The translations under genes and the position numbers were made by a program. A stretch of 64,000 bases of DNA from an uncultured beta proteobacterium. Lineage in GTDB: Bacteria; Pseudomonadota; Gammaproteobacteria; Burkholderiales; Burkholderiaceae. Of the stretch, positions 21,091 through 31,243 are shown in pieces. The notes under the pieces were generated by a model. That model worked only from the letters and a program-made list of their open reading frames with translations. It was not told where the DNA came from and made no database searches. Every line of letters begins with the position of its first letter. The stretch's first letter is position 1. The stretch is from contig CAIUOP010000016.1 of NCBI GenBank assembly GCA_903900805.1, positions 1-64,000 on the forward strand. Direction: 5' to 3'.

Positions 21091-21348
21091 ATGCCTTTTT
21101 CTCTACCTAAGACAGTTACACAGGAAAATGCTTTGCAGCTAGAAAAACAGGGCCTATTGGATTTGCCCAATTTGCGGGCGATTGACTGCTCTTCACTAAA
21201 AGATTTTGATTCAACAGTGTTGACCGTTCTATTGGCGTGGCAAAAAAGGCTACAAGCTGATGGGCACTCTCTTTCTGTAGAGCATGCCCCAGAAAAGTTA
21301 AAAGTACTAGCTAGCCTCTATGGCGTATCCGCATTGCTAGGTTTGTAA
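21091..21348 (+). CDS. mlaB: STAS-domain protein MlaB
   Basis: An 85-residue STAS protein that binds and stabilises MlaF. The motif DCSSLKDFDSTVLTVLL matches the conserved STAS loop and helix. The start is the ATG at 21091 (MPFSLPK), not the TTG two codons earlier. It lies last in the mla run, 18 bp after mlaC. There is no clear Shine-Dalgarno sequence, so translation may depend on the upstream gene. Confidence 0.85.
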   Translation: MPFSLPKTVTQENALQLEKQGLLDLPNLRAIDCSSLKDFDSTVLTVLLAWQKRLQADGHSLSVEHAPEKLKVLASLYGVSALLGL

Positions 21349-21352
21349 TCGC

Positions 21353-22105
21353 ATGCAAGCTGCAATTTCAATTCAAAATATATCTAAATATTACGGCGCA
21401 CTTCAGGCTCTCGATGATGTTTCGTTGACTATTGAGCCAGGTGAATTTTTTGGCTTACTTGGCCCTAATGGCGCTGGCAAAACTACCCTCATTTCTATCT
21501 TGGCTGGCTTGGTTACCCCAAGTAAAGGTCATGCAGCAATTATGGGTGCTGATGTACAAAAGACATTTCGTGAAGCGCGCCGAATGCTAGGCGTAGTTCC
21601 ACAAGAGTTAGTATTTGACCCTTTTTTTACCGTTCGTGAAACCTTACGTTTTCAATCGGGCTACTTCGGCATTCGTAATAATGATGCATGGGTTGATGAG
21701 ATCATCGCTAACCTTGATCTCACATCTAAAGCAGATAGCAATATGCGATCTTTATCTGGTGGCATGAAGCGTCGTGTATTGGTTGCTCAGGCATTGGTGC
21801 ATAGACCTCCAGTGATTATTCTGGATGAACCCACTGCTGGTGTGGATGTGGAGTTGCGCCAATCTTTATGGCAGTTCATTAGCCGCTTGAATCAAGATGG
21901 CCATACGATTGTGCTAACCACCCATTACCTAGAGGAAGCCGAAGCCTTATGTCAGCGCATCGCCATGCTCAAGCAAGGCAAGATTGTCGCCTTAGATACC
22001 ACCGCTAATCTCTTAGCTCGTCATGGCTCTGTAAAAAAAGACGGTGAAGGTAAGACGGATTTAGAAGAGGTGTTTGTCAATATCATGTCCGGAGGTAATG
22101 CATGA
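21353..22105 (+). CDS. ABC-2 type exporter ATP-binding protein
   Basis: An ABC ATPase of 250 residues in the YadG/CcmA/NodI group. Walker A is GPNGAGKTT near residue 44, the signature is LSGGMKRRV, Walker B is VIILDEPTAGVD, and the H-loop is TTHYLEEAE. It overlaps the permease gene by 4 bp and follows mlaB by 4 bp, so it is likely part of the mla transcript. The substrate is not known from sequence. Its repeated location next to mla and the bolA-murA genes suggests an envelope role, by inference. Confidence 0.9.
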   Translation: MQAAISIQNISKYYGALQALDDVSLTIEPGEFFGLLGPNGAGKTTLISILAGLVTPSKGHAAIMGADVQKTFREARRMLGVVPQELVFDPFFTVRETLRFQSGYFGIRNNDAWVDEIIANLDLTSKADSNMRSLSGGMKRRVLVAQALVHRPPVIILDEPTAGVDVELRQSLWQFISRLNQDGHTIVLTTHYLEEAEALCQRIAMLKQGKIVALDTTANLLARHGSVKKDGEGKTDLEEVFVNIMSGGNA

Positions 22106-22890
22106 AGCATGGACTGAGTAGGCCGCCTTTAGAGTACGGTAGTGGTTTCCCAACATTATTACGTAAAGAAGTGTTACGTTTTTATAAGGTGGGGTTTCAG
22201 ACTGTAGCTGCACCAGTGCTAACGGCTGTTTTGTACCTTATGATTTTTGGCCATGTTCTCGAAGGTAGAGAAGTCTATGGCCGTTTAAGTTACACCGCGT
22301 TTTTAATACCCGGCTTAGTCATGATGAGCATTTTGCAAAATGCATTTGCAAATACTTCCTCTTCCTTAATCCAGTCTAAGGTTACGGGTAATTTAGTATT
22401 TGTTTTACTATCTCCCTTGAGCCATTTTGAATTCTATGCAGCCTATATTTTGGCAGCGGTGTTTCGTGGTGTAGTGGTTGGCTTTGGGGTGCTTTTGATT
22501 ACTGCTTGGTATGGCCTGCCTACATTAGAGTATCCATTATGGATTTTGACCTTTGCTTTTTTGGGCGCCGCTATTTTAGGTAGTTTGGGTTTAATTGCTG
22601 GCATCTGGGCGGATAAATACGATCAACTGGCTGCCTTTCAGAACTTCGTCATCATGCCTGCCACCATGTTGTCAGGGGTTTTCTATTCAATTCACTCATT
22701 ACCACCAGCATGGCAGGTTGTGTCGCATTTCAACCCATTCTTTTACATGATTGATGGGTTCCGCTACGGCTTTTTCGGGGTTTCTGATTTCTCCCCATGG
22801 AATAGTTTGGCAATTATTACCTGTTTTTTTATTGCCGTTTCTGTCATTGCTTTGCGCTTATTGCAAAAGGGCTATAAGCTCCGCCTTTAA
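22102..22890 (+). CDS. ABC-2 type exporter permease
   Basis: A 262-residue six-helix ABC-2 permease (YadH-like). The N-terminal interface segment GFPTLLRKEVLRFYKV precedes the first helix. The late motif AAFQNFVIMPATMLSGVFYSIHSLPP, followed by FNPFFYMIDGFRYGFFG, is typical of this subfamily. It pairs with the preceding ATPase through a 4-bp overlap. The substrate is unknown. Confidence 0.9.
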   Translation: MKHGLSRPPLEYGSGFPTLLRKEVLRFYKVGFQTVAAPVLTAVLYLMIFGHVLEGREVYGRLSYTAFLIPGLVMMSILQNAFANTSSSLIQSKVTGNLVFVLLSPLSHFEFYAAYILAAVFRGVVVGFGVLLITAWYGLPTLEYPLWILTFAFLGAAILGSLGLIAGIWADKYDQLAAFQNFVIMPATMLSGVFYSIHSLPPAWQVVSHFNPFFYMIDGFRYGFFGVSDFSPWNSLAIITCFFIAVSVIALRLLQKGYKLRL

Positions 22891-22916
22891 TTATTCAGTT
22901 TTATTAGGAGAGATTT

Positions 22917-23165
22917 ATGTTTCCAACCCCCGAGCAAATTGAGGGCTATATTAAGCAGGGAATTGTCTGCACCCATATTCAAGTAGAGGGTGATGGCCAG
23001 CATTTTTTTGCAACGATTGTGAGTCCAGAATTTGAAGGCAAGCGTTTAGTGCAACGCCATCAAATGGTCTATGGCGCGATGGGCGATCGGATGAAAGCTG
23101 AAGTACATGCTTTATCGATTAAGGCATTTACGCCTGAAGAATTTGCCCAGAATTCTGCGGCCTAA
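22917..23165 (+). CDS. BolA/IbaG-family protein
   Basis: An 82-residue BolA-like protein. The conserved HFFATIVSPEFEGKRLVQRHQMVYGAMG segment, with its histidines, is the glutaredoxin and Fe-S cluster binding region. In E. coli the paralogue ibaG lies between mlaB and murA, and the same neighbourhood here supports an IbaG assignment. A matching monothiol glutaredoxin is encoded at 51.1 kb. It has a good Shine-Dalgarno AGGAGA. Confidence 0.9.
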   Translation: MFPTPEQIEGYIKQGIVCTHIQVEGDGQHFFATIVSPEFEGKRLVQRHQMVYGAMGDRMKAEVHALSIKAFTPEEFAQNSAA

Positions 23166-23201
23166 TAATAGAACTATAGAAGTTTTTACTGGAATTTTTT
23201 C

Positions 23202-24476
23202 ATGGATAAATTAAGAATGGTTGGCGGCACGCCTCTTAAGGGTGAGGTAGTTATCGCAGGCGCCAAAAATGCGGCCTTACCGATTCTTTGCGCATGCTTG
23301 CTTACTGATCAGCCTGTGGTACTTCGTAATGTTCCAGACTTACAGGATGTGCGCACGATGCTCAAACTCCTGCAAGAAATTGGCGTGACCGTTACATTTC
23401 CTGATGCGAGTGATCGTAGTCACCTGGTGCTTAGTGCAGCCGTGATCAAGAGTTCTGAAGCAACCTATGAGATGGTGAAAACCATGCGCGCCTCTATTCT
23501 GGTTCTTGGCCCCCTGCTTGCCAGAATGCATAGCGCTAAGGTCTCCTTGCCCGGTGGTTGTGCTATTGGTGCTCGTCCGGTAGATCAGCACATCAAGGGC
23601 TTGAAGGCCATGGGTGCAAGTATCAAGATTAAGAGTGGCTATATTCAAGCAGAAACCAAGCCACCAACAGAGCGCCTTAAAGGTGCATCAATTTTGACTG
23701 ACATGATTACGGTAACAGGCACAGAGAATTTATTGATGGCGGCTACCTTAGCATCAGGTACAACAATTCTAGAAAACGCTGCACGCGAACCAGAGGTCAG
23801 CGATCTTGCCGAGTTATTGGTGAAGATGGGTGCCAAGATATCTGGTATTGGTAGTGATCGTTTAGTCATTGAGGGAGTTGAAAAACTGCACGGCGCTGAG
23901 CATGCAGTAATTCCGGATCGTATTGAGGCGGGCACATTTTTGTGCGCAGTTACTGCAGCTGGTGGCGAGGTGTTTGTGAAGCATTGTCGCCCTGATACTT
24001 TAGATGCGGTGATGGTGAAACTTAAAGAAGCCGGCCTACAAATGGAGATTGGTTCGGATTGGATCAAAGCCTCTATGCATGGTCGCCCTAAGGCGGTAAG
24101 TTTTCGCACTTCAGAATACCCAGCTTTCCCAACCGATATGCAGGCGCAATTGATGGCTGTCAATGCAGTAGCAGGTGGCAGCTCTACGATTACTGAAACA
24201 ATTTTTGAGAATCGTTTTATGCATGTGCAAGAGTTAAATCGCTTAGGCGCTGATATCGCAATCGAAGGAAATACCGCAATTGTGCAGGGCGTTGAAAAGC
24301 TCTCGGGTGCTATTGTGATGGCGACAGATTTACGCGCTTCTGCTAGTTTGGTAATTGCTGGCTTGGCAGCTCAAGGTGAAACTCAGGTTGACCGGATCTA
24401 CCATTTGGATCGTGGCTATGACCGTATGGAGCATAAATTGACGCTTTTGGGCGCAAAGATTGAGCGCATCAAGTAA
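23202..24476 (+). CDS. murA: UDP-N-acetylglucosamine 1-carboxyvinyltransferase
   Basis: First committed step of peptidoglycan synthesis: adds enolpyruvate to UDP-GlcNAc. It has 424 residues. The N-terminal [13 protein letters not shown] substrate-binding segment is present, and the fosfomycin-sensitive catalytic cysteine lies in [15 protein letters not shown]. Two inside-out alpha/beta domains are covered in full. It is followed after 20 bp by hisG, the usual betaproteobacterial junction between envelope and histidine genes. Confidence 0.97.
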   Translation: MDKLRMVGGTPLKGEVVIAGAKNAALPILCACLLTDQPVVLRNVPDLQDVRTMLKLLQEIGVTVTFPDASDRSHLVLSAAVIKSSEATYEMVKTMRASILVLGPLLARMHSAKVSLPGGCAIGARPVDQHIKGLKAMGASIKIKSGYIQAETKPPTERLKGASILTDMITVTGTENLLMAATLASGTTILENAAREPEVSDLAELLVKMGAKISGIGSDRLVIEGVEKLHGAEHAVIPDRIEAGTFLCAVTAAGGEVFVKHCRPDTLDAVMVKLKEAGLQMEIGSDWIKASMHGRPKAVSFRTSEYPAFPTDMQAQLMAVNAVAGGSSTITETIFENRFMHVQELNRLGADIAIEGNTAIVQGVEKLSGAIVMATDLRASASLVIAGLAAQGETQVDRIYHLDRGYDRMEHKLTLLGAKIERIK

Positions 24477-24496
24477 GCCTGATGGATAATTAGTCC

Positions 24497-25123
24497 ATGA
24501 AATTGACTTTAGCCCTCTCTAAGGGCCGCATCTTCGAAGAGACTACAGAGATCTTATCCAAGATCGGCATTGTGCCGAAGGAAGATCCTGAAAAGTCACG
24601 CAAACTCATTATTGAGACCTCAAATCCAGATGTGCGCTTGATTATTGTGCGTGCCTCGGATGTGCCTACCTATGTGCAATTTGGGGGTGCTGATTTTGGC
24701 GTGGCAGGTTTGGATGTGCTGATGGAAAAAGGGACTGATGGTCTTTATGTGCCTTACGACCTCAATATTGCAAAGTGCCGTATGTCGGTTGCAGTGCGTG
24801 AAGGCTTTGACTATGCAGCGGCGGTTAAGCAGGGCTCTCGCTTAAAGGTAGCCACGAAATATGTCAATTGCGCACGCGAGCACTTTGCTAACAAAGGCGT
24901 ACACATTGATACGATTCAGCTCTATGGCTCTATGGAGTTGGCGCCACTAGTAGGTTTAGCTGATGCGATTGTGGACTTGGTTTCGACTGGTAATACGCTT
25001 AAAGCTAATGGCTTGGTTGAAGTTGAACCGATTGCTGATATCAGTGCACGTCTAGTAGTGAACCAAGCTTCATACAAGCGTAAGCGTGCCCAACTGCAAC
25101 CGATTTTTGAGTTGCTGAAGTAA
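24497..25123 (+). CDS. hisG: ATP phosphoribosyltransferase, short form
   Basis: Commits ATP and PRPP to histidine synthesis. At 208 residues it is the short HisG_S form, lacking the C-terminal ACT-like regulatory domain of the roughly 300-residue long form. Family knowledge predicts a need for HisZ, which is not in this window. The conserved start [28 protein letters not shown], and the PRPP-binding loop [15 protein letters not shown] are present. Confidence 0.95.
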   Translation: MKLTLALSKGRIFEETTEILSKIGIVPKEDPEKSRKLIIETSNPDVRLIIVRASDVPTYVQFGGADFGVAGLDVLMEKGTDGLYVPYDLNIAKCRMSVAVREGFDYAAAVKQGSRLKVATKYVNCAREHFANKGVHIDTIQLYGSMELAPLVGLADAIVDLVSTGNTLKANGLVEVEPIADISARLVVNQASYKRKRAQLQPIFELLK

Positions 25124-25147
25124 AGCGCAACCTTACTTCCCACACAA

Positions 25148-26470
25148 ATGCCTACACAAATTAAAGTCAAGCGCCTCAATAGCGAGGATGCGGGTTTCAA
25201 AGAAACTCTACTCTCTAGTCTTTCCTTGCCTATGGCTGATGATGAGGCGATTGATGCTACTGTCGCCAAGATACTTTTAGCAGTAAAGGAAAAAGGTGAT
25301 GAAGCAGTCTTGGCTTTTACCAAACAATTTGATCGCTTAAATATTAATCAGGTTTCTGAATTAGAGATTCCGCAAAAAGATTTAGAGCAAGCTTATAAGT
25401 CTTTAGCTGCCGATCAAAAAAGTGCATTAGATATTGCCGCACAAAGAGTGCGCACATATCACGAGCAGCAAAAGATTGAAGCGGGTTGTCACTCTTGGGA
25501 ATATGAAGAGGCAGATGGTACGCGCTTAGGTCAAAAAGTCACAGCACTAGATCGTGTCGGCATTTATGTTCCCGGTGGTAAAGCTGCTTACCCCTCTTCC
25601 GTTTTGATGAATGCTATACCAGCCAAAGTCGCTGGTGTTGAGGAAGTCATCATGGTTGTACCAACGCCCGATGGTGCACGCAACCCATTGGTATTGGCTG
25701 CTGCTTATTTGGCGGGCGTGGATCGCGTCTTTACGATTGGCGGCGCACAAGCAGTTGGCGCTTTAGCTTATGGCACAAAAACTGTTCCGGCAGTAGACAA
25801 GATCGTTGGTCCAGGTAACGCTTATGTTGCTGCTGCTAAGCGAAGGGTATTTGGGATTGTTGGGATCGATATGATTGCCGGCCCTTCAGAAATTTTGGTC
25901 CTGTGCGATGGCTCAAGCGATCCTGACTGGGTTGCGATGGACCTGTTTTCTCAAGCGGAGCACGATGAACAGGCCCAATCTATTTTGCTTTGCCCAGATG
26001 CTAGCTTTATTGAACAAGTGCAGGCCAGTATGAATAAGCTACTTCCTGAGATGCCCAGAGCTAAAGTTATCGAAGCATCTTTAACGAATCGCGCTTTATT
26101 GATTCAGGTAAGAGATATGAGTGAGGCTTGCGAGATTGCTAATGCAATTGCCGCAGAGCACTTAGAAATTTGCGCTACTGATCCTCGCAAGTGGGCGGAG
26201 AAAATTTTTCATGCCGGGGCTATTTTTATGGGTAACTACACCAGTGAGTCGCTTGGGGATTACTGCGCTGGACCGAACCATGTGTTGCCAACAGCCCGCA
26301 CTGCCCGCTTTTCATCCCCGCTGGGTGTATATGACTTTATTAAGCGCTCCAGCATGATTGAAGTAAGTGAAGCCGGTGCCCAGACGCTAGGAAAAGTTGC
26401 TAGTACTCTTGCCCATGGTGAGGGATTGCAAGCCCATGCACGCGCTGCTGAGATGCGTCTGAAAAAATAA
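25148..26470 (+). CDS. hisD: Histidinol dehydrogenase
   Basis: Oxidises L-histidinol to L-histidine in two NAD-dependent steps, with a zinc site. 440 residues, full length. Conserved parts include the [16 protein letters not shown] and [18 protein letters not shown] segments, [11 protein letters not shown], the catalytic [11 protein letters not shown] region and AEHLEI near the C-terminus. It follows hisG by 24 bp. The next gene, hisC, is on the other strand, so the forward transcript from murA-hisGD meets a convergent gene here. Confidence 0.96.
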   Translation: MPTQIKVKRLNSEDAGFKETLLSSLSLPMADDEAIDATVAKILLAVKEKGDEAVLAFTKQFDRLNINQVSELEIPQKDLEQAYKSLAADQKSALDIAAQRVRTYHEQQKIEAGCHSWEYEEADGTRLGQKVTALDRVGIYVPGGKAAYPSSVLMNAIPAKVAGVEEVIMVVPTPDGARNPLVLAAAYLAGVDRVFTIGGAQAVGALAYGTKTVPAVDKIVGPGNAYVAAAKRRVFGIVGIDMIAGPSEILVLCDGSSDPDWVAMDLFSQAEHDEQAQSILLCPDASFIEQVQASMNKLLPEMPRAKVIEASLTNRALLIQVRDMSEACEIANAIAAEHLEICATDPRKWAEKIFHAGAIFMGNYTSESLGDYCAGPNHVLPTARTARFSSPLGVYDFIKRSSMIEVSEAGAQTLGKVASTLAHGEGLQAHARAAEMRLKK

Positions 26471-26492
26471 CTCGGAAATAATGCAGAAAAAT

Positions 26493-27560
26493 CTAAGCTA
26501 GTATTTCTGTCAAAGCGGCGACGAGTTCGCCGCTTTGTTCATCTGTACCAATCGTAATGCGCAAGAACTCTTCGATGCGTGGCAACTTAAAGTGCCGCAC
26601 GATGATGCCGCGATCTCGCAATGCTTGATAGAGTTTTGCACCAGCATGCCCAGGATGGCGAGTAAAGATAAAGTTTGCAGTGGAAGGTAATGTCTTAAAT
26701 CCTAGAGCACTCAAATCGCTTACTAGCTTGGCACGGGTTTGCATTACCTTTTGAGAAGTTTCCTCAAGATGAGCTTGATCCTCAATCGCTGCGATTGCAC
26801 CTGCCTGTGCTAGGCGCCCCAGAGGATAGGAGTTGAAACTATTTTTGACGCGCTCCAAGCCTGCAATTAAATCGGGATGACCTACCGCAAAGCCAACGCG
26901 CAGACCAGCAAGCGCTCTTGATTTTGAGAGCGTATGAACAACGAGAAGATTCTCTGGGCAAGCGGTACCACGTAATAGCGGAATACAAGACTCTGTACCG
27001 TAATCAACATAGGCTTCATCAATTACTACTACAGAATCTTTATTGTGAGAGATAAGAGTTTCAATTTCAGAATACGTTATCGATCTACCAGTTGGCGCAT
27101 TTGGATTAGGAAAAATAATTCCACCATTTGGAGCTTTGTAATCTACCAGATTGATTTCAAATTCTTTTCCCAGTGGCATTACCTTGTGGTCAATGCCAAG
27201 TAGTTTGCAGTAGACCGGGTAGAAGCTGTAAGTGATATCAGGAAAGAGAACTGGTTTGCTGTGTTTGAGTAGGCCAGCAAAAACATGTGCCAGAACTTCA
27301 TCTGAGCCGTTTCCTAAAAAGACTTGTTTTGGGTCTAAGCCATGTAACTTGGCAATGGCTTGCTTTAGTGCAGCGCCCTCTGGATCGGGATAAAGACGTA
27401 AATCTTCGTTGTTTTGGCCATCAATTGCCGCAAGAGCTCTGGGCGATGGTCCATAAGGACTTTCGTTTGTGTTGAGCTTTACCAGCCGCTGCATTTGCGG
27501 TTGCTCCCCTGGGACATAAGGGGTCAAGGTCTGAACAACAGGGCTCCAAAAACGGCTCAT
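26493..27560 (-). CDS. hisC: Histidinol-phosphate aminotransferase, inverted in the his cluster
   Basis: PLP-dependent aminotransferase (class I/II) of 355 residues converting imidazole-acetol phosphate to histidinol phosphate. It has the start [15 protein letters not shown], the substrate loop FPNPNAPTG, the DEAYVDY aspartate that binds the PLP ring nitrogen, and the PLP lysine in [16 protein letters not shown]. It lies on the opposite strand from all other his genes here, convergent with hisD and divergent from hisB. It therefore needs its own promoter in the 114-bp gap to hisB. Confidence 0.95.
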   Translation of the reverse strand: MSRFWSPVVQTLTPYVPGEQPQMQRLVKLNTNESPYGPSPRALAAIDGQNNEDLRLYPDPEGAALKQAIAKLHGLDPKQVFLGNGSDEVLAHVFAGLLKHSKPVLFPDITYSFYPVYCKLLGIDHKVMPLGKEFEINLVDYKAPNGGIIFPNPNAPTGRSITYSEIETLISHNKDSVVVIDEAYVDYGTESCIPLLRGTACPENLLVVHTLSKSRALAGLRVGFAVGHPDLIAGLERVKNSFNSYPLGRLAQAGAIAAIEDQAHLEETSQKVMQTRAKLVSDLSALGFKTLPSTANFIFTRHPGHAGAKLYQALRDRGIIVRHFKLPRIEEFLRITIGTDEQSGELVAALTEILA

Positions 27561-27674
27561 TAGGGTACTCAGCTCAAAAATCAGAATGAAAGTGAAGCAA
27601 TATCTGCATTTATATATCTTCTAGGAATGATATTATGAGGCTTCAATCAACACTTCGCCTCGCGGCGCAATGAA

Positions 27675-28262
27675 ATGCGGCAAGCCGACGTCACCCGAAA
27701 TACTTCGGAAACCAAAATTCAAATTTCCATCAATTTAGATGGTACTGGTAAGGCTGAGCTGGCCTCAGGCGTTCCTTTTCTAGACCATATGCTCGATCAG
27801 ATTGCCCGTCACGGCATGATTGACCTCAAAGTGGTCGCTAATGGCGATACCCATATTGATGATCACCATACTGTTGAAGATGTGGGAATTACCTTGGGCC
27901 AAGCTTTTGCTAAGGCAGTTGGCGATAAAGCGGGCATTACCCGTTATGGTCACTCCTATGTTCCTTTAGACGAAACCCTCTCGCGAGTTGTGATCGATTT
28001 TTCTGGTCGTCCAGGATTGGAATTCAACGTGCCATTTACTCGCGCTCGAGTAGGCGACTTTGATGTTGATCTCAGTATTGAGTTTTTCCGCGGCTTTGTG
28101 AATCACGCTGGAGTGACTTTACACATTGATAATTTGCGCGGCATTAATGCGCACCATCAAATTGAAACTGTGTTCAAGGCTTTTGGCCGTGCCTTACGTA
28201 TGGCTCTAGCCATTGATCCACGGGCATCTGGTGCCGTCCCTTCAACTAAAGGCAGTCTCTAA
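27675..28262 (+). CDS. hisB: Imidazoleglycerol-phosphate dehydratase
   Basis: A monofunctional 195-residue HisB, without the phosphatase half found in E. coli. Manganese ligands are in the duplicated motifs [11 protein letters not shown] and [33 protein letters not shown] is also conserved. With no HisB phosphatase domain, a separate histidinol phosphatase must be encoded elsewhere. It restarts the rightward his run hisB-H-A-F after the inverted hisC. Confidence 0.96.
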   Translation: MRQADVTRNTSETKIQISINLDGTGKAELASGVPFLDHMLDQIARHGMIDLKVVANGDTHIDDHHTVEDVGITLGQAFAKAVGDKAGITRYGHSYVPLDETLSRVVIDFSGRPGLEFNVPFTRARVGDFDVDLSIEFFRGFVNHAGVTLHIDNLRGINAHHQIETVFKAFGRALRMALAIDPRASGAVPSTKGSL

Positions 28263-28312
28263 CCTAGACACCTTATAGTTGCTCTGCAGACAACAGCGAA
28301 AGATAAGCTAAA

Positions 28313-28975
28313 TTGGCGCAAACGATTGCGATAGTTGATTATGGAATGGGTAATCTGCGTTCCGTATATCAAGCATTTCATCATGTAGCTCCAGATGACA
28401 ATGTATTAATTGCTCATAAGCCGGAAGAAATTCTTTCTGCGAATCGTATTGTCTTGCCTGGTCAAGGAGCCATGCCTGATTGTATGAAACATCTTGAAGA
28501 GTCTGGTTTATTAGAGGCGCTCTTAGAGGTATCAAAAAATAAGCCCCTACTTGGAGTGTGTGTAGGTGAGCAGATGCTATTTGATCAAAGTGCTGAAGTG
28601 CGTTCAACAGAAAAGAGCCTATGGACATCCTGTTTGGGCTTAATCCCTGGCGAGGTCCACCGTTTTGAGTTGGCTGGCAAGAGGCAGGCTGATGGCTCTG
28701 CTTATAAGGTTCCTCATATGGGTTGGAATCAGGTGCGTCAAGACTCAAAACACCCCCTTTGGATTGGTATTCCTGACTTAAGCAGCTTTTATTTTGTCCA
28801 TAGCTACTATGTTGTGCCGCAACGCAAAGAAGATATTGCGGGCTCCACAGAATACGGGGACTGGTTTACTTCTGCTGTGGCACGAGATAATATTTTCGCT
28901 ACACAATTTCATCCAGAAAAAAGTGCAGAATACGGATTAAAGCTTTATCAAAATTTTGTTTCTTGGCAACCTTAA
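28313..28975 (+). CDS. hisH: Imidazole glycerol phosphate synthase, glutaminase subunit
   Basis: Class I glutamine amidotransferase of 220 residues that feeds ammonia to HisF. The catalytic cysteine is in [12 protein letters not shown], and the His-Glu pair is in ATQFHPEKS. The start appears to be a TTG at 28313, giving [17 protein letters not shown]; an ATG start is found only inside this conserved motif. The family motif GVCLGMQ is here GVCVGEQ, a conservative departure. A 50-bp gap precedes it. Confidence 0.94.
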   Translation: MAQTIAIVDYGMGNLRSVYQAFHHVAPDDNVLIAHKPEEILSANRIVLPGQGAMPDCMKHLEESGLLEALLEVSKNKPLLGVCVGEQMLFDQSAEVRSTEKSLWTSCLGLIPGEVHRFELAGKRQADGSAYKVPHMGWNQVRQDSKHPLWIGIPDLSSFYFVHSYYVVPQRKEDIAGSTEYGDWFTSAVARDNIFATQFHPEKSAEYGLKLYQNFVSWQP

Positions 28976-28994
28976 AACCTTCTAACCTTTAGAT

Positions 28995-29756
28995 ATGCTG
29001 CTGATTCCTGCAATTGATCTCAAAGACGGCCACTGCGTTCGACTTGAACAAGGTGATATGGACAAAGCCACGATTTTCTCGGAAGATCCTGGTGCGATGG
29101 CAGCACACTGGATTAGCAAAGGTGCGCGTCGCTTGCATCTTGTAGATCTCAATGGCGCCTTTGCTGGCAAGCTTAAAAATGAGTCTGCTATCAAATCGAT
29201 TCTCAAAGCAGTGGGAAATGAGATTCCTGTTCAATTGGGCGGCGGTATTCGTGATCTTGAAACGATTGAGCGTTTATTGGATGACGGTATTAGTACCGTG
29301 ATCATTGGTACTGCTGCAGTGAAGAGCCCTGGCTTTGTGCAAGATGCGTGTACTGCATTCCCTGGCCATGTGATGGTTGGCTTAGATGCACGTGATGGCA
29401 AGGTCGCTACGGACGGTTGGAGCAAGATCACTGGTCATGAAGTGATTGACCTGGCTAAGAAGTTTGAAGACTGGGGCGTTGAAGCAATCATCTATACCGA
29501 CATTGGTCGCGACGGCATGCTTAAGGGCGTCAATATTGACGCTACCATTAAGCTTGCTCAGGCTATTCGCATTCCAGTCATTGCAAGTGGCGGCCTCTCA
29601 AGTAATAAGGATATCGAAGCGCTCTGCAAGGCAGAAGAAGAGGGCGTAATGGGCGTGATTGCTGGCCGCTCTATCTATGCTGGAGACCTTGATCTTGCAG
29701 TAGCTCAAAAATATGCGGATGAGTTAACTCTCAAGTACGCAAAGAAAATTATCTAG
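28995..29756 (+). CDS. hisA: ProFAR isomerase (1-(5-phosphoribosyl)-5-[(5-phosphoribosylamino)methylideneamino]imidazole-4-carboxamide isomerase)
   Basis: A 253-residue TIM barrel that catalyses the Amadori rearrangement of ProFAR. The first catalytic aspartate is in [14 protein letters not shown], the second in [12 protein letters not shown]. The phosphate-binding loops VQLGGGIRD and IASGGLSS are intact. It ends in a TAG whose final G begins the hisF GTG start codon. Confidence 0.96.
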   Translation: MLLIPAIDLKDGHCVRLEQGDMDKATIFSEDPGAMAAHWISKGARRLHLVDLNGAFAGKLKNESAIKSILKAVGNEIPVQLGGGIRDLETIERLLDDGISTVIIGTAAVKSPGFVQDACTAFPGHVMVGLDARDGKVATDGWSKITGHEVIDLAKKFEDWGVEAIIYTDIGRDGMLKGVNIDATIKLAQAIRIPVIASGGLSSNKDIEALCKAEEEGVMGVIAGRSIYAGDLDLAVAQKYADELTLKYAKKII

Positions 29757-30514
29757 TGCTTACTAAGCGAATTATTCCTTGCCTCGATGTCACTGCAGGG
29801 CGAGTTGTAAAGGGTGTGAATTTCGTTGGTTTACGAGATGCAGGTGATCCTGTAGAAATCGCTAAACGTTATGACACACAAGGCGCCGATGAGCTTACTT
29901 TCTTAGACATCACTGCAACATCTGATGGACGTGATTTAATCTTGCACATCATTGAAGATGTGGCATCACAAGTTTTTATTCCCCTTACTGTTGGCGGTGG
30001 GGTGCGTGAAGTCGCTGATGTGCGCCGCCTACTCAATGCTGGCGCAGATAAAGTAAGTATGAATTCTTCGGCAGTCGCTAATCCAGATTTAGTTTCTGAT
30101 GCTGCAGCCTATTACGGATCCCAATGCATTGTGGTTGCGATTGATGCGAAGCAAACTTCTGCAGGTAATTGGGAAGTATTTACCCATGGTGGCAGAACAG
30201 CTACTGGTATTGATGTAGTGCAGTGGGCTAGCGAGGTAGCTAAACGCGGTGCTGGCGAAATTTTGCTTACCAGTATGAATCGCGATGGAAGTAAAGACGG
30301 CTTTGATCTGGCTTTAACTGCAGCTGTCAGTGATGCAGTGTCTATTCCAGTAATTGCATCAGGCGGCGTGGGTAATCTACAGCATCTTGTTGATGGTATT
30401 ACTAAGGGCCATGCAGATGCAGTACTGGCAGCCAGCATCTTTCACTATGGCGAGTTCACCGTAGGACAGGCAAAAGAATATATGGCTGCCCAAGGAATTC
30501 CGGTTCGTATTTAG
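29756..30514 (+). CDS. hisF: Imidazole glycerol phosphate synthase, cyclase subunit
   Basis: The 252-residue TIM-barrel partner of HisH, producing IGP and AICAR. Its start is a GTG that shares one base with the hisA stop. Catalytic aspartates lie in [16 protein letters not shown] and [13 protein letters not shown]. The phosphate loops TVGGGVREV and IASGGVGN are present. The operon is broken directly after this gene by the antisense HicAB pair; hisI resumes 730 bp later. Confidence 0.97.
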   Translation: MLTKRIIPCLDVTAGRVVKGVNFVGLRDAGDPVEIAKRYDTQGADELTFLDITATSDGRDLILHIIEDVASQVFIPLTVGGGVREVADVRRLLNAGADKVSMNSSAVANPDLVSDAAAYYGSQCIVVAIDAKQTSAGNWEVFTHGGRTATGIDVVQWASEVAKRGAGEILLTSMNRDGSKDGFDLALTAAVSDAVSIPVIASGGVGNLQHLVDGITKGHADAVLAASIFHYGEFTVGQAKEYMAAQGIPVRI

Positions 30515-30523
30515 CGACAACTT

Positions 30524-30916
30524 TTAAGCACTGATCGCCATATGAGCGATAAAAGCAGAGCGATTTTCTCCAGCTGATTTAGCCTTGGCATCCAATCTTG
30601 CCAAGACTCTTTTTGGTAAAGATATATTTACTCTTTCGATATCGTCTGATAGTAAAGCTGGGTCAATCTCGGCAATTGCCCAAATACAACCCTTGAACTC
30701 TTTCTTTTTTTGTAGATTGGTAATAGGGCTAGGCTTCGGTATATCCTCACCAGCGTCTAAGGCTGCTTCAATCCAAAGCTCAATCGCTTCTTTAGTATTT
30801 TCAATTGCCTCATCAATTCCGCTATCGGCAGCTGAGAAGCAGCCAGGTAAGTCAGGAACGATTACGCCCCACGCTAACTTATGTCCACCAGGCTCAATCG
30901 CAATTGGATATTTCAT
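30524..30916 (-). CDS. hicB: HicB-family antitoxin
   Basis: A 130-residue two-domain protein. The N-terminal half (about 1-55) has the partial RNase-H fold signature AWGVIVPDLPGCFSAADS followed by an acidic helix (DEAIENTKEAIELWIEAAL). The C-terminal part (about 92-130), VNISLPKRVLARLDAKAK then NRSAFIAHMA, reads as a ribbon-helix-helix DNA-binding domain. HicB neutralises HicA and represses its own operon. It ends 10 bp after hisF and is transcribed against the his genes, downstream of hicA. Confidence 0.9.
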   Translation of the reverse strand: MKYPIAIEPGGHKLAWGVIVPDLPGCFSAADSGIDEAIENTKEAIELWIEAALDAGEDIPKPSPITNLQKKKEFKGCIWAIAEIDPALLSDDIERVNISLPKRVLARLDAKAKSAGENRSAFIAHMAISA

Positions 30917-30926
30917 GATGATTCCT

Positions 30927-31109
30927 CTATTTCATTGCTGCTTGTTTTAGTAGCTTTTGAACTAACCCAATTCCCAAATCCTTTTTGGGATGAGGAACAG
31001 TGATATGCCCAGCTCTATGTGGGTGATTAAAAACATGATGAGAGCCTTTTGAGCCCCGCAACACCCAACCATCTTTTTCTATGGCCTTAATTAGTTCTTT
31101 GCTATTCAT
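30927..31109 (-). CDS. hicA: HicA-family mRNA interferase toxin
   Basis: A 60-residue toxin with a dsRNA-binding-like fold. The chosen ATG (31107-31109) gives MNSKELIKAIEKDGW, the normal HicA start. A longer frame reaches 31202 but adds unrelated residues. The catalytic histidine lies in RGSKGSHHVFNHP, followed by ITVPHPKKDLGIGLVQKLLKQ, all family-typical. It precedes hicB by 10 bp, the classical toxin-first hicAB order. The toxin appears intact. Confidence 0.9.
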   Translation of the reverse strand: MNSKELIKAIEKDGWVLRGSKGSHHVFNHPHRAGHITVPHPKKDLGIGLVQKLLKQAAMK

Positions 31110-31126
31110 CCGTAAATGATAAATTA

Positions 31127-31144
31127 CATACACATCATACACAC
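31127..31144. promoter_or_regulatory. Direct repeat upstream of hicA (possible HicB operator)
   Basis: Two adjacent 9-mers, CATACACAT and CATACACAC, start 17 bases upstream of the hicA start codon. Ribbon-helix-helix antitoxins often bind short tandem or inverted sites in their own promoter. The repeat is short and could be chance. Confidence 0.3.
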
Positions 31145-31243
31145 AAATATGGTGAGTGTCCATGAGGTGGGGCGGGTCATTACTGCAGGCCCTGACAACC
31201 ACTTATTTGGTTTGGCCCTAATAATTCTGTCAAAATTGAGCAA

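Noticed and set aside
21353..22890. The ABC-2 exporter pair as a novel part of the Mla system
   Set aside because: The adjacency is suggestive, but the proteins are ordinary YadGH-like components and nothing in their sequence ties them to phospholipid transport.
26471..27674. Inverted repeats that could have driven the hisC inversion
   Set aside because: The best match found by eye is 8 bases and may be chance.
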